From the NCBI GenBank assembly GCA_013396655.1, contig WBMV01000138.1, positions 330,341-394,340 on the forward strand: a DNA stretch of 64,000 bases, written 5' to 3'. The position numbers and the translations under genes were made by a program. The stretch comes from Campylorhamphus procurvoides (lineage: Eukaryota > Chordata > Aves > Passeriformes > Dendrocolaptidae). The notes beneath the pieces were generated by a model. It did not search any database and was not told where the DNA came from. It saw only the letters and a program-made list of their open reading frames with translations. Below are positions 36,401 to 48,919 of the stretch, one piece after another (within the stretch, counting starts at the first letter, position 1; the number at the start of each line of letters is the position of its first letter).

Positions 36401-38389
36401 TGCATTTCCCTGGATTAAATGAGATTTTTGGACTTAAAAAAAAAAAAGAGAGAAAGTCACTTTTTCAATATTATTATCATTCATTATTTTTGAATCAATG
36501 ACTGCTGTAAATCCCAAAGCTTAGATTCTTTCTGCAAACCTTCTTGTGTTACACAGAAATGTAAGAAAGAGGAGAGTTACTGATCCAGTTATTCCAATAA
36601 TTTACAGAACAGGTAGATTGCAAGAGGTGGATAAAGCTGGTAGACTAACTGCTTACGGGCAAGACGCATTTAATGAAGACAAGTTATTTTTTAAGAGAGA
36701 ATCTCTACTAAATCAAGCAAAGAAAAACTTACAAGACACCCAAAAAGACTGTTATAATATAGTGGTATTTTGTCAGTAGAAGAAGAAAGAAAAAAGATTG
36801 GCAGTGATCTAGTACCAAAAAGTCAGATATTTGGAGTTCAAAAGTATTGGGTTATTTACTGAAAATATCTTTAATAGTATCTTTAATTGGATAGTGCCAT
36901 GAATGAGGGAAGAGCTGATGAAATATGGAAGGGTTCTTTATCAGAAGCTGTGATATATCTTCCAAAAATATGCCCCAAAGTCTTAAACACTGCAGTTTTC
37001 CATTAATGAAAATGTGAAAACTGGAACACTTAAAAATGTGGAGAAAGGCTCAATTTTCCTTTTGAAAGCAGAAGGTCTCTGTGAGAACAAACACCTGCTG
37101 AGAAGAAAAAAAGAACAAACCACAAACCACCCCAAACCTCAAAGAATTTCTGCTAAAAAGCAATTTTAATGGAAAATCTTGCCATTTTTCACTAAGAGCC
37201 AGATGGAGGTTGTAAAACTCAGCTTTAACTAAAGACAGGTATATAACTCTCAAAATATTCTACCTTAGAAATGCAAAAAAAAAAAAAAACAAACCCAAGC
37301 CAAAACAAAAATTCATCTGGAAAAAGGGGCTGTCGAATACTCACACACATTTTTTACCACCATACAATGATATTGATAGGAAAACTTGTGGAAGTGCAAA
37401 CATGAGGAGACAGGCCAAAATGACAGGATGGTACGGTTAGTAAACAGTGTAGCTGAGGAGAAATGGCTTGAATACTCTTTAGTGGCCCCACAAACATTTC
37501 ACTTGAATGAAATGGAAAGAATTATTCCATCTGCCTGAAAAATACCTAGTTGCCAGGAATGCCACCTTGAATTGCAGAGGGGAACATAAAATTATCTTTC
37601 TTATTAAGTTTTTTGTCCTCATAAGTATCCTAAGAATCAGATCTCTTTTTCCTCCCAGCAGTAAGGGGATCACTGATCTCCTTGTATTTTCCTACAGGGA
37701 AGCAGAATTTTAAGATTCCTTCTCACAAAGCAATCTATAATCAAAAAGAAGAGATTTTCCATGTAAAGACAGTATTAAAGGTAGACAGTGACATATCAGG
37801 CCTATGGTGTTCAAGAAAAATCTCCCAGCTGAAGTCAATGAAGGGTTGTGCTTCCAAATGAATTGCATGCTTTTGTCCTTAGCATCTGGGCATGGAATCA
37901 AAACTGATGAGCCAACAAAGCAGCACTGAGCTGCTCCTGTGAACAGTCACCATCAATAATGAGAAATACTAGGATAAGTACTCTTTGAAATTCAAATCAC
38001 AAGGATCACCATTTAAAAGGGAACTCAGGAGAAGCAGAAGTACCATGCACCAAACATTAATTGTCATGCATCTTCTGTATTGCTGTTACTTAGCAGCATT
38101 AAATTTATTCCTATATTATTAATGCCATACCAGGGATGGAATAATTAAACTAGCAGCCCATTTCTTCTGTACTGGAGGCCAGACCTTCAGCTAGTGTAAA
38201 TCAGAACAGCTGCACTGCAGTGACTTCGTTTTACAACCAGTTGGGGAGTTGAGCCATTTATTCTAAAAAGGGAGAGCTGAAGAAAAAGCCAAATCCTTCA
38301 TTACTCTGTGCTATTCCTTCTGTTCCAGAGTGAGGGCTAAAGTCCCTGCTGACCTGGAACTGTTCCCAAAGCACACTAAGCAATCTGGA

Positions 38390-38520
38390 AACTGCTCCCA
38401 GCAGATTTAACAAATTAAATTTGGAAGGTTAAATATTTAATAACATGCTAGTTATTTCTTCCAAATGGGCACACAGTCGCTGCTATATCCTATTCCTTTT
38501 ATAACCAAATTCATCAGAAA
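38390..38520. promoter_or_regulatory. Candidate conserved non-coding element
   Basis: Words such as CAAATTAAATTTGG (palindromic-like), GGTTAAATATTTAATAACATG and GCACACAGTCGCTGC lie in repeat-free non-coding DNA. This is a pattern-only guess. Confidence 0.18.
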
Positions 38521-40689
38521 TACTCACAGATCTGTTTTGACAGAAATACTATATTATGTGTGCAGAAAAAGAGCTGATGTAGAGTTCATCACCCTGTCCT
38601 CTCCTTTTAAGCCCTGTAGCCTTCTGCCTGCCTTCTAGCCCAGCTCCCAACATGCTCATACCTCTGCAACAGCAGGATGACTCCACCTTGCACACTGTGA
38701 CCTCAAATGGCAGATCTGACCATGGACAGCAGCAGCTGCCAAGTGGATGACTGCAGTGATTACATGGCCCTTTCAAACTGTGGGTGTCCTGATGCTGGAC
38801 ACATTATTCTTCAGTGGGTGGCACAAGAGATTTGGGCAAAGTCAGAATGTCACCCACGCTACCTAAGGCCTGTTTCGAAAACCCACTGAAGCTAAAGGAA
38901 GTAGTTTACTGGGGAAAGGACTGTATTTCTTGTATATAGTCTGTGCCCACCAGTTTTTTATATGAAGGGAGTAAAATATGCCTTTATGTGGGGACAAGGA
39001 AGAAAAGAGGAGGTATGTGATTAAGTCCCCCAAGCAAGAAGGGGACAGAAGAAGGTGAGTTTTGGCATATAATTAGTCTGATTTTTAACTACCATAGCTG
39101 ACATCAAATGAAGGTAAGGAGCAATAAGTTTGCAAACAAACAGAGGGAAGGGTTTCTTTGTACAACAGGTTGCAAATCTGTGGAGCATCTCGCTGAAAGA
39201 TGTGCAGGTAAGACAGCTTCTATGAATGCCAGAGGAGATGAGATAGATTTATGGAAGAGGTTCAGTGAAGGATCCTGAATGGATAAAGATTTTGTACGGT
39301 TTGAAAAGCCTGGAGCTGCAAAGTGCTGGGACCTAGTGTAGAGTTTAAGAGAAGTATCACCATGTTTGCCATGTTCTTGTAGCCATCTCTCGGCACATGC
39401 TTTTGGCCACATTTGGAGACAGATGTTTAGTCTCACCCCAGATGGCTATTCTTAAGCTTCTGTGGCATCCTAAACTGCCAGAGGTACTAGTCGTACATCA
39501 TCTTATTCTCCTCCTCACCAGTGAAACCTGATTGTTTCTTATGGAGTTATTTGTAATTTTCATCAGCTTTTCACTCTTGCTATCTTCCATGTTCAGCACC
39601 CTCTCTTATGCCTAGCAGCTTTCCATTGTCTATCCAGGTGTAGACAACATTGAGGCCAGGTCCTGTCATGCCTTAACTGGTCTACAAGCTCTTGACTGAC
39701 ATCCTGAGGAGCACTGGGACTCTGTCCTTACTGTGGGAGATGCAGCAGACGACTGGAGGTGGAAATTTGAACTCTTTATTTCATAGCCTGCAGAACAAAA
39801 AGAGGCCTTTTCATTTGTTTCTTGCCAACCTCAAAGCATTTTTCCAGTGTTACAGGACAGCAACTAAATAATTTAAATCTGAAGGATGATGGAGAATTTT
39901 AAAACCATCATGCCATTTGTGCATAGCTGCTGTTGGCGCTTCTAAGCTATAATGTTTCACCCACTGTGTAGATTGTAGGCAGCAAGAAAAGAGCATGGCA
40001 TTCTTTTAAAATCACAATTGCCAAGGTGGAAATCAAACCTGTAGGGCTCATCTCAGCTCCCTAACTATTGGGGCATCTGTGAGATTGTTAATGGATTGTT
40101 AATGGTTAAGGTCTTAAAAACAGCTGTGGAGGCATGAGGGTGCTTTGCTTGATCCTTGAGGCCAATAAAAGGTAAATCCTGCAGGGCAGGATAGTGCCTT
40201 TTAACAAGGTAATTGTCATCCCTTACCCAACACTGCTCAGTTGTAAAACTTCCCCCCTTCCCCATGGGGAAGGTCTGATGAGGCATAACGAGATCAACTG
40301 TACTGATATGAGAGACAGCTGTCAGGTCTCAGAAGGGATCAGAAACCATCAAAGACCCCCAAAGTGTCCCCAGATTTATAACTATAAAAGCCTAGTCCAA
40401 CTTTCATATGGCAAATTCTTCCACATCCTTTCTTGAAGTGTGTGGATCTTCTCCTGTGAAGCAGGGATACCTGTTCATGGTTATTCCCCAGGGGTTCGGT
40501 GAGAGAGAGAGATCTGCCTGTGTTAGTTATGTGATATGTTATATCAATCTCTACCTAATGACTGTTTCTTTCACTAGTTTTGATACACTGCACTATACTA
40601 TTTTAAGCAATCATATACTCTACTACTAGGTTTTCAGCTTTTAAACTGTGTAGTAAATAATTCTGATTAAGATATTTCATCTATTTACT

Positions 40690-41050
40690 TGTCTGTTCAT
40701 TTGTCCAGTCATTTTATATAATGGATTTGCCATTATTAAAACCTGCAGGACAAAGCGATTTAATCACACCTCTATAATTCGTTAAATTTAAACTGTTGAC
40801 ACAATCTGAAGCCAAGATTTGATTCAGCTGTACCCGGGCTCCTCTCTGAGAAGGAGTTTAGAAAGCGAGGGAGTCCTTTCTGCACCTCATGATTCAGTGG
40901 CAGGGCTTCTTTAGTAACTTTTATCTAAGCCTTCACTCCTGCTGTGACGCCTCCCCAGGCATCAAGACCATCACTTTGCCCAACGGACAATTAAATTGCA
41001 ATAATCAAGTCTCATCATAGACCCATGGGTGGTGATTATGAATGTCTCTA
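40690..41050. promoter_or_regulatory. Candidate conserved non-coding element / enhancer
   Basis: Dense homeodomain-like and GATA-like words: GCCATTATTAAAACC, AGCGATTTAATCACACC, ATTCGTTAAATTTAAAC, GACAATTAAATTGC and TTATCTAAG, with mixed base composition and no ORF or repeat. It sits about 6.4 kb upstream of the SYNDIG1 CpG island, immediately left of an LTR. Function and conservation are inferred. Confidence 0.3.
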
Positions 41051-41119
41051 TTTTTATCCTTTCTTTCTCTTCCTTCCTTTTTTCCTTATACATATTCTTA
41101 AGTGCTTCATATTGCCATA

Positions 41120-41881
41120 TGTTATAGTTTAGGAATCTCACTATAGAATTCCTTCCAGAGCTCTAAGCTAACGTCTAACATCCTACTGGTACTTAACAAA
41201 AGGACAATGAATACTTGCATTCTTGTGGCTAGGTGGAGACTTCTTTTTTTCTGTTGGCTCTTCTTTGTCCCCCTCGAACCCCAGCTCAGGGCACCCCCGT
41301 GCACTGGATTTGGGAAGGACTTTGTTTTTGCTGATGGCGCCAACACTGGCAGGGAAGCTGCTGCTGCTGCCTCTGCCCCCCTGCCCCAGCTCAGCGCCTC
41401 TTCTGTCGAGCAGAGGATGAGAACGTGCCTGCTCTGCACCACAGAGAGGTCCCCCACCATCCCCCTGCCCCATCGGTCCTGCGGGAACTGAGCTGGCACT
41501 GCCGCGTCGCCCATCGGCCTCTCCAGGTGTTTCTGCCAGGGGCCAGCAAAAAGTGACCTGCAGCCAGCCGAGGCGTGACATCTCCACCTGCTGTCAGTAA
41601 ATATAACTGCACCCAAAGGGGAGCAGAAAACTGACTTTGTTCAAAGAGTTGATTGCAAACTGTTTGTTTGGTCCTTTTTTCTGGAGAGAGAGATCGATAG
41701 ATCAACAGAGCAATCGTAGTTAAGAATTGTTATCCTTTTCTATACATTTTTCTAATTAAAGTTTTGTTCTAAATTTAAAAGAGTGGGATTATTTTGTTTT
41801 GTTTTGTTTTTTGGGGGGAAGAAGGCCTTTTCCCTTCTCTTGGCCAAGATAGACATCTTAGTTCTCCTCTGAACTAAGATA
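41120..41881 (+). mobile_element. Solo LTR, plus strand, imperfect target duplication
   Basis: Starts TGTTATAGTTTAGG at 41,120 and ends GAACTAAGATA at 41,881 (the homologous end at 17,348 is CTAAGACA). It is 762 bp. The flanks are CCATA (41,115-41,119) and CCACA (41,882-41,886), a 5-bp target duplication with one mismatch. It shares ordered blocks with the LTR at 16,600-17,348: GCAGCCAGCCGAGG, GTAAATATAACTGCACCC, CTAATTAAAGTTTTG, TTCTAAATTTAAA. No internal region is attached. The minus-strand ORFs across it (up to 164 codons) are not genes. Confidence 0.82.
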
Positions 41882-44800
41882 CCACATTAGTATAGGTAAT
41901 AATAATCCAAATGTCTACATACCTGCTTTCCATTGCAGCCAAATTGTTCCAACATAAACCCTATATATGTATATTTACCAACACCAATCATTCAATATTG
42001 TTTCACTGTAACCCACTCCAAGGGATCTATTAACAACACTCTGGGTTACTCTCACCCTCATGGAGCGGGTCCTAACAGCATCCTCCTGCTTCCAGCCACT
42101 GCTCCAGAGAGTTATTGCTCTCCCAGATGAATTTGTTGAGTCTATTGACACTGCCTGAATGCCACAGGGCTTCTCCACAGGCCCAAGCATCGTTCTTTAA
42201 GGGGTTGAACCAATCCAGTGTGAGAAGATGCAATCCATGTAACTTAATGTCTGCCCAATTAGACATCAATATGTCCATATACAAATATAGGTCAGAGATG
42301 CTCAGTGGGACTAGGTGTCTCCCTTCAACCCCTGTCCTGACTACTTAAAATATCAGATCTTTGGGGAAAGGACTGATTGGTCTCTTGCCATGTTTATACA
42401 CATCCTTACATACTGGAAGCCTGAGAAATCCATAAGACAAACAATAGGTCAATTTTCATGGCACTCAGCTCCAAAGAAATGCCTGATTTAAACAGAGCAC
42501 TTATGCTCCAGTTTCAGTGCATGAAAAGGCATTTAAAGTGAGAAGCTGGACAACTCAGGAGTTCTCTAATCATCCAAGAGGAACTTCTATGATCTTGATA
42601 TTTATCTGACTCTGTTCAAGGTCTGTATCACCTAAATTTCGACATCAATGACTGGCTCCTTCCCTTACAAAGAAATCAGAAGGTGGCCTTAGCATGTTTC
42701 CTGTCTGACAGATGGCCACATCTCAATTAGCCTTTCCTGTCTATCTCCAGAGGTCAACAATGCAAGGCAGCACAGAAATGATACAGTTCCCTGTTCCTTG
42801 GGGCCACTGGTACTGGTCAAAGAGCTGCCTTACAAACAGGGTGCCAGTGCTTGCTGTAAAGCTTCCTGGAAGAATCCCCAAAAGTTCAAACATAAGAACT
42901 TGCATACAGTGAGACAAAGCACAGGTGGCAAAATAAAAGCAATGGAATTTTTTTCTGAGACTCTGAGTCTCTCAGGTCTTGACATATGAAAAACTAGGCC
43001 ACTTTATCAGAATTCTTGTAACTTGTCTAAAGCAAAGATATAAAGGCAATCCCTTCCAGAGACTGGGCTGAGGACTTGAGTATATAAAAGGTCGGTCCTG
43101 CATTACTTTTCCTAAGAGGTCCTTGCAAATTTAGTACCAGATGTAAAGACTTGTTTACTTTGTCCTCCTAGCAGATGATATCCAATAGCCACAATTTCTT
43201 AGTTCACATTAGGCAGAGAGTGGCAGTGATTGTGTTTAGGTTTTTCCCCTATTACAAGTAAGTGAGCATATGCAGCTTATAAGAGCAAAGAATAGATCAA
43301 AGTAATGAAATATTTGATCTTGAGCCAAGGTACATCATTCACTCAGCCAAAAAATTGTATCTTTCCCTTTTTGATTGGCCATGAATACAGAATAAGAAAA
43401 AAACAAACAACTCACCTTGGTTTAACCCAAACTCTCATTTTTATTCTGGTTTCAGGACTACCAGCAAACAAATCAACACAAACTTCAGCACCCACACAGC
43501 TCAGTCTTTTCAGCTAACTAATTTTGTTTCTCAGAAAGTTAAAACCATGCCTGGCTACACCTTTGGGGTTGGATTCAATTGCATGGAAAGATTCTTCTTG
43601 CCTTTGGAAGGCAGAGATTACAATTTTGGGCTGCCTCCTGATGCTCTGTACCATCACTCTGAATCAAGATAAATGACTACACAAGTACTTATAGTGCCAG
43701 GATTTTTGACAGACAGAACCCTCATATGCTGATCCACAAACGCTGCACAATTTAGAGCACTAGAGCCTAGCTGTGCCCTCTGAATGATGAACAATTCTTT
43801 GGGTGTTGTGGACCTGAGGGTTCTTTCTTTTTTTCTGTCTCATTATCACTGTAAGTACCATCTCTCATCACTTCTTTCCCAAAACCTTCACCTTTCCATC
43901 TCCTTTATCTCCTGCTAGCTCTGAACCACAGCAAGATCACTCCACAGCCACAAACACAAGTTATTAATGCCATGCACCTCTGGCCTACCTCACTTAACCC
44001 AACAAGCATTTCCATGTTCACTGCAATCTGTTTCTGTTGAGTCTCAAGTAACCTTGGGGGACAGTCTACCACTCAGCTATTGCTTTAGAGGCATTAAGTG
44101 ACATTTTGTTCCCTCTGCAGCAAAAGATGCTCCATGATGAACAAATAAGGAAGCATCCACAGAACCAGCGGGAATCTTTAGCAGAAAGTTTCTCTGTGAT
44201 CATCTGGAAAGTCTGGGCTCCAGTCTTTTACTGGGAACAGGGAGGAGAAGCACTTTTTCTAGCCTCTCTCCTTCTTTTGCTGGTGATAGGTGGTGCTGCT
44301 GCTCTTCCTAGAGACCAGGAATGCACTTGCAGGTTACTGTCTTTACACTTTACTACTACTCAGGGTGTCCTAAGCATACACCACATCATAGATTCTCAGA
44401 TTTTGGACAGCTGAGGTCCAGAGCAAAACATTTCTCCCACCAGCTCCCATGAGCATTTTAGCACATGAGCAGATGTACCAGCAAATGGTGCTCCCCAAAT
44501 CCTCATGGCTACCATAAAGCTTGCCCTCTTTCCCTGCAGCATAGGCTGTGTGGTTTCCAGATCAGGACTCTCCTGCTCCTACACTGTGATGGTTCCCATA
44601 CGGTTTTGAGCAGGAGGCTTTCAGAGCAGCACTCACTCCAAGGGCTCTCACAGACAGCCTGCTGACAGTGGTGCAAAGCACTCAAAGGAGAAAAGAGCAG
44701 GTGGTTGATCAGGACTGTGTGACTCCTAAGTTCCTTAGGGTGCTTTCACTGAAGTCAGTGGCCAATTGTTTGGTCAGTAACAGTCCTCGTAAAAGCCCTG

Positions 44801-47479
44801 GTCAGAGTTAACTAGTTGTGAAATTACTTCCCTGGAGTTATAATGAAATATACCTCCAAAGTCTCATGTCTTCCTTGATTTCTGCAAACTCCCATGTTGT
44901 AAGAAAAGTTATTTGTACATCTCGTGTAATTTCTGCTTCCAGGTGGCTTTTCCTCTTTACATCCTGCCTTGATGGCTCCCAAATCCCTAGCTCCTCACAG
45001 AGAGCAGGAGAATACCCATGGAGACTCCCAAGCCAATACACACTGCCCTGCATCCCTTCCATTTCTCCTTCTGCTCTAGGCAGCCTTGCCTTTGAATCTT
45101 TCTCTTTGTAATGATTACTCTTATTATTCATCAGGTCTTTGAATGGTAGCTTCTCAGGAGCTCAAGGCCACAGCTGAGCCCTGCTCAGAGGCCCTGCGAA
45201 GCAATTACTGAAATCCTTGCTATCAAAGCAAGAAGGGGTCCCTGACTGCTATGTAGTTTGTCCTAGCAGGTTGCTGACATACACTTAGAATAGCAAGCAG
45301 CTGCAGTGAACTGCCAAGAGCCATCAGACCCGAGGGAGGTGGACTTTTTTCCTCTCCTGCCTTGCCCCTTTCAAACATCTCTTCATGCTGCTCTCTGTCA
45401 GTGCAATGCTTTGTGCTTTTGTCTACACAGAAGCTTTCCTACTGAAGTGCACAGGCATCAACTCGGGAGAAAAGCGCCTTTAATACACAGCACGAACCTC
45501 CCCAATTTCTTCCCACCCACAGCTCTTGCCAAGAAGCTGTGAAATGTGCTGCCACAATGCATTAGGGATGCATCACACAACTTGGTGTTGAAGAGCACTC
45601 AGGAATGCTGCTAGACCTGAAGAGAAACCCCAGATCACAAACTAATCTGCTGCAGTTCACCACACCACAAGCCTCTTTCTGTTGCTCTTTGAAAAACTTT
45701 CTCCAAAAATCATATTGTACCACTGAGCTGCAAGTATCAAAATCAAATCAGGCATAGCCCTGGCTTCTCAGCATCAGGAACAAGCCAAATTATGGCAAGC
45801 TTAGTGCAATAGGGAAGTGTCATAATTAGAGTATTGGTAAACTCTTGTATTGTTTTAAGCAAGAGAAGAGGTTGACAAGAAAAAAGGGCAAAGTATGCCC
45901 TGGTCCATAGCAACAGTTAAACCTGCCTAGTTGTTGAATTGTGATTGCTCCGCTGCTTAGATTTTCTTGGTTCTGCTTCAAAATTCAACTAAATCAAATG
46001 AGGCCTGATACCCTCATGGACACAAAATCCCAGAGTCTTCCCAGACTGAATGAAGAATGTGCTTAGTTTGGTGCAGGAAGAATGGGAAGGGTGGAGGAAC
46101 CGTGTCAGAGGAAATTACTACTTCCCTGATGTCACTGAATCTCATCTTGAAAACAATATGGAAAACCCCCACATTTTGGAAGTGTCAGAAGGCAACAAAA
46201 AAGCTCACATGATGTGGCCGCCTGGAAGCAAGAAAGTTCGACTTGATGACCCAGAAGTCCCTTCCCCACTCCATTCTGTATAAATGTCACTTTTTTCTTC
46301 CAAGGAAAAAAATTTAACAAATCCTTCTGGCTTTTCTCCTATTTCACAAACACATTAGGTCACTAAGAAACTGTATTTTGCCTGGAATTTCACTGTCCAT
46401 CCAACCCAGCTGTTATCTCCATTCAGTAGCAGTAATGCCTGATGAATTTGCCTTGTAGCAACTAGAAGTCCTCTGATAGCAAGCCAGCCCCCCTACAGCT
46501 ATGTTTCTGTACAAGCAGAATGGAAAGACAGTCTTTTTTCTAAAATCCTTACTTGGTAAAAGCATAATGAAGGTGATTTCGAGGCTTCTATTCTCAAGGA
46601 AGGAAAGGTGGAAAACACTTCAGAGAATAAACGTGGGGCTATTATTTATTTGAGGCTATTATTTTCTGTTGATTACATATGCATTCTCTCCCTGTGCCTA
46701 TTACATGAAGGAAGAAACTGTTTTCTCTAAGATACAAAACCACCCTGCAGTCTGGAGCAAGTCAGGAATGAACCAGGGACCAGATATTTAGATGGAGAGA
46801 AAAATGTTTTGTGAATACCACTAGGACATAGTGAAAACAGGTCAGAGTTTGGAAAAGAATTGCAATGTTGTGAAAGAGTAGAAAATGGGTCTGGAGGGAT
46901 TTTCTGCTGAAAATCCTTAGGATGGGCTCAAGTTAGATAACGGGTGTTTTAAATCTTGAACATTCTCCTTCAGCAAATATTTGGCATGGGTTATTTTGGG
47001 ATTACGAATAACAAATAATAAGCAAGCAGGGAGAGAAAACAGCCTTAACCCAGGGAGAGAGGTGGAGGCAACAAAAATGCACCAGGGTTATACATTCTCA
47101 TGTCTCCCTGCAGTGGCAAACGAAAGCAGTGATCTAAAAGGGGCATGTGATCTCCAAACAGCACTTTGAGCCAAGGATGTTTAAGCATCTAGAAAGAAGT
47201 GGTGACAGAGAAGCTTTTAGGCAAATGACTTGGCTAGCAGACCTGTTAGGGATGGAAAGAGGAATGAATGAACACTGCTAATGCATATTATGCACAGTTA
47301 TTAGGAAAGCTGGGAACACCCCTCAATGCCGCAGCATGCAGCCTGACCTGCTCTTCACCACCCTAAGAAAATGGAACACACAAATAAAATAAAGTTCTTC
47401 AGACCTTCTGGAGCTTCTCTATCGCCTTAGGTAGCTGTACCCAGCTCCATGCTGGCAGATGCCTGTGTGGCTGGGGGAA
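41882..47479. other. Intergenic upstream flank of SYNDIG1, no gene recognised
   Basis: No credible exon in about 5.6 kb. ORFs are at most about 100 codons and overlap on both strands. No named repeat was recognised. This interval ends at the GC-rich CpG island. Confidence 0.45.
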
Positions 47480-48330
47480 CAGTACCGGGGGCCCCTGCGG
47501 CAGGTCAAGGTGTGGGGCCAGCCAGGCTGGGGCGAGAGGACTCGGTGCCTGTGAAGGGTCGCTGGGTCCGGTGCGGGGTACAGAGGAGATCGCTGTCTGG
47601 GAGGAAGGCGCAGGGATGAATAGCCGAGGGGGGCAGAGAGGGGCGGGGGGTTTGCCGTACTCCCCCGGGGCGGGGGCTAAACAACAGGGGATGAAGGATG
47701 CTTCTGCTGCAAAAGGAAAGTTGGCCGCGCTGCCACGCAGGGCTGGTTCTCCTGCCTCTCTCCTTCTCTCCCCCTCCCGCTCTCCTTCTCCGCCTCCTCC
47801 GCCTCCTCCNACCCTGCCGTAGCCTCTCCGGGGAGCGATACACAGACCTCCCCCCCGCCCTCATCGCCGCATCCTCCGGAGCGGCGCCGCCGGGCACGGA
47901 GCGGAGGCGGGAGCACCGCGGCTCCCGCAGTGGCGGAGACTCCGAGGGGAGCCCCCGGGAGCGCCGGGACTGGAGGAATCCTGCCCGCGCCGTGCGGCAG
48001 CGCGCCGCCCGCAGAGGGGCTTGTCCAGTGCCCTGGAGGGAGCCGAAATTAGCACAACCTGTCCTGTCTGGCGAGGGTCCGGGGAGGGACGAGGCTATTC
48101 CGGTGCCATGGCAAGGTGTGGGTTGGGAGCACTGAATGGGAGAAGTGTGCGTGAGGTCCCCCTTTTCCCTTTCCTCCTCCTCCCCCTGAGGAATCCCCTC
48201 CAGCGCACTCTGGCAGAGCATCTTTCCCTTCCAGCTCCCGGCCACCCTGCCAGCCCAGGGCAGGCTCTGGCCCGGGAAAGGGGAGATGCGGGGGTACGTG
48301 GCCCCGTGCGGGCTGCGGGGCAAAGCTGGG
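47480..48330 (+). promoter_or_regulatory. SYNDIG1: CpG island promoter, probable SYNDIG1 start region
   Basis: The base composition changes sharply here to high GC with many CpGs, unlike the AT-rich DNA on both sides. A GGGGCGGGGG GC-box is at about 47,666, and repeated CCTCCTCCG units run up to an N at 47,810. It lies on the 5' side of the only recognised coding gene on this strand, about 14 kb before its first coding exon, as expected for a vertebrate promoter with an untranslated first exon. The transcription start and exon 1 donor are not fixed. Donor-like GCAAG|GTGTGG is at 48,115/48,116. The 287-codon minus ORF and 145- and 155-codon plus ORFs here are composition artefacts. Confidence 0.65.
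47810..47810. other. Assembly ambiguity (N) inside the CpG island
   Basis: A single N follows a CCTCCTCCGCCTCCTCC tract. GC-rich bird promoters are often lost from short-read assemblies, so sequence may be missing here. Confidence 0.9.
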
Positions 48331-48440
48331 GGGGCAGGCGGTGGAGGTGCTGGGCTCTTGGCAGACACAGCTGCCCGCTTCCCTCACCATCCTGCTCCAG
48401 AGGCGCCAGACTGAATTTCTTTTCCTTCCCATTCTCTAGT

Positions 48441-48484
48441 TTGCGAGCAGTGACAGCTAAGCTGGAGAGAGAGGGATGGTTGAG
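48441..48484 (+). other. SYNDIG1: Candidate 44-nt untranslated exon of SYNDIG1
   Basis: TTTCTTTTCCTTCCCATTCTCTAG, a strong acceptor, ends at 48,440. The 44 bases that follow (TTTGCGAGCAG…GGTTGAG) are bounded by GAG|GTGAGG, a strong donor, at 48,484/48,485. No ATG-initiated ORF of note is in it. It could be an alternative small 5' untranslated exon; without transcripts this is inference. Confidence 0.3.
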
Positions 48485-48919
48485 GTGAGGAGACAGCAGT
48501 GGTCCCTGCTTTTTGGTGGCAGAGAGGGGTGACCTTGGATAAGTCCCTCATGCCTGCCCCATGATACCTTCTGGATCGGGTATCACTAAAGCATCCAGCA
48601 AAGGGGTCAACCCTTCATCAGGAAGAAGCTGGCAAATGCATTGAGACCTTTCTGGAACTGGCAGTGCAGGAGTACAAGCCTTCCTGGAACAGGACTGGTA
48701 GTGCTTGCTGGTCCAGAGTGCGCTGCAGAAGAGGTGCAACGTTCTGTGTGGGACTGGCAATGGTGATGGAGTCTGACCCTTGTAGGAATATGGAGCTATA
48801 TAGTGGCAGAAGTCGCTCCAGAGCGCAGTATGTTGAACTGCGTCTTCAAAATCACTGTAGGGAGGCTGTAGCCTCAGTATGTAAGGAAGGGGAAAGAAGC
48901 CAAAAAAAACCCAAAAACA

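Larger units (their letters stand above)
33465..41119. other. Intergenic, no gene recognised
   Basis: No splice-supported exon was found. The plus ORF 36,546-36,779 (77 codons, RKRRVTDPVIPIIYRTGRLQ start) is protein-like in composition but has no recognised family. A-runs lie at 36,437-36,448 and 37,276-37,290. The stretch 40,690-41,050 is a candidate conserved element. A 12-base doublet (GATTGTTAATG twice) is at 40,083-40,106. Confidence 0.45.

Noticed and set aside
41122..41616. 164- and 134-codon minus ORFs
   Set aside because: GC-rich LTR sequence read antisense; similar ORFs appear in other LTR copies with different frames.
30643..41881. The LTRs at 30,643 and 41,120 as the two ends of one provirus
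   Set aside because: Lengths (857 and 762) and U3 sequences differ strongly, and the second has its own approximate target duplication.
47505..48368. 287-codon minus ORF across the CpG island
   Set aside because: Contains an N, lies in extreme GC composition, has low-complexity Pro/Arg/Ser content, and other frames are also open; composition explains it.
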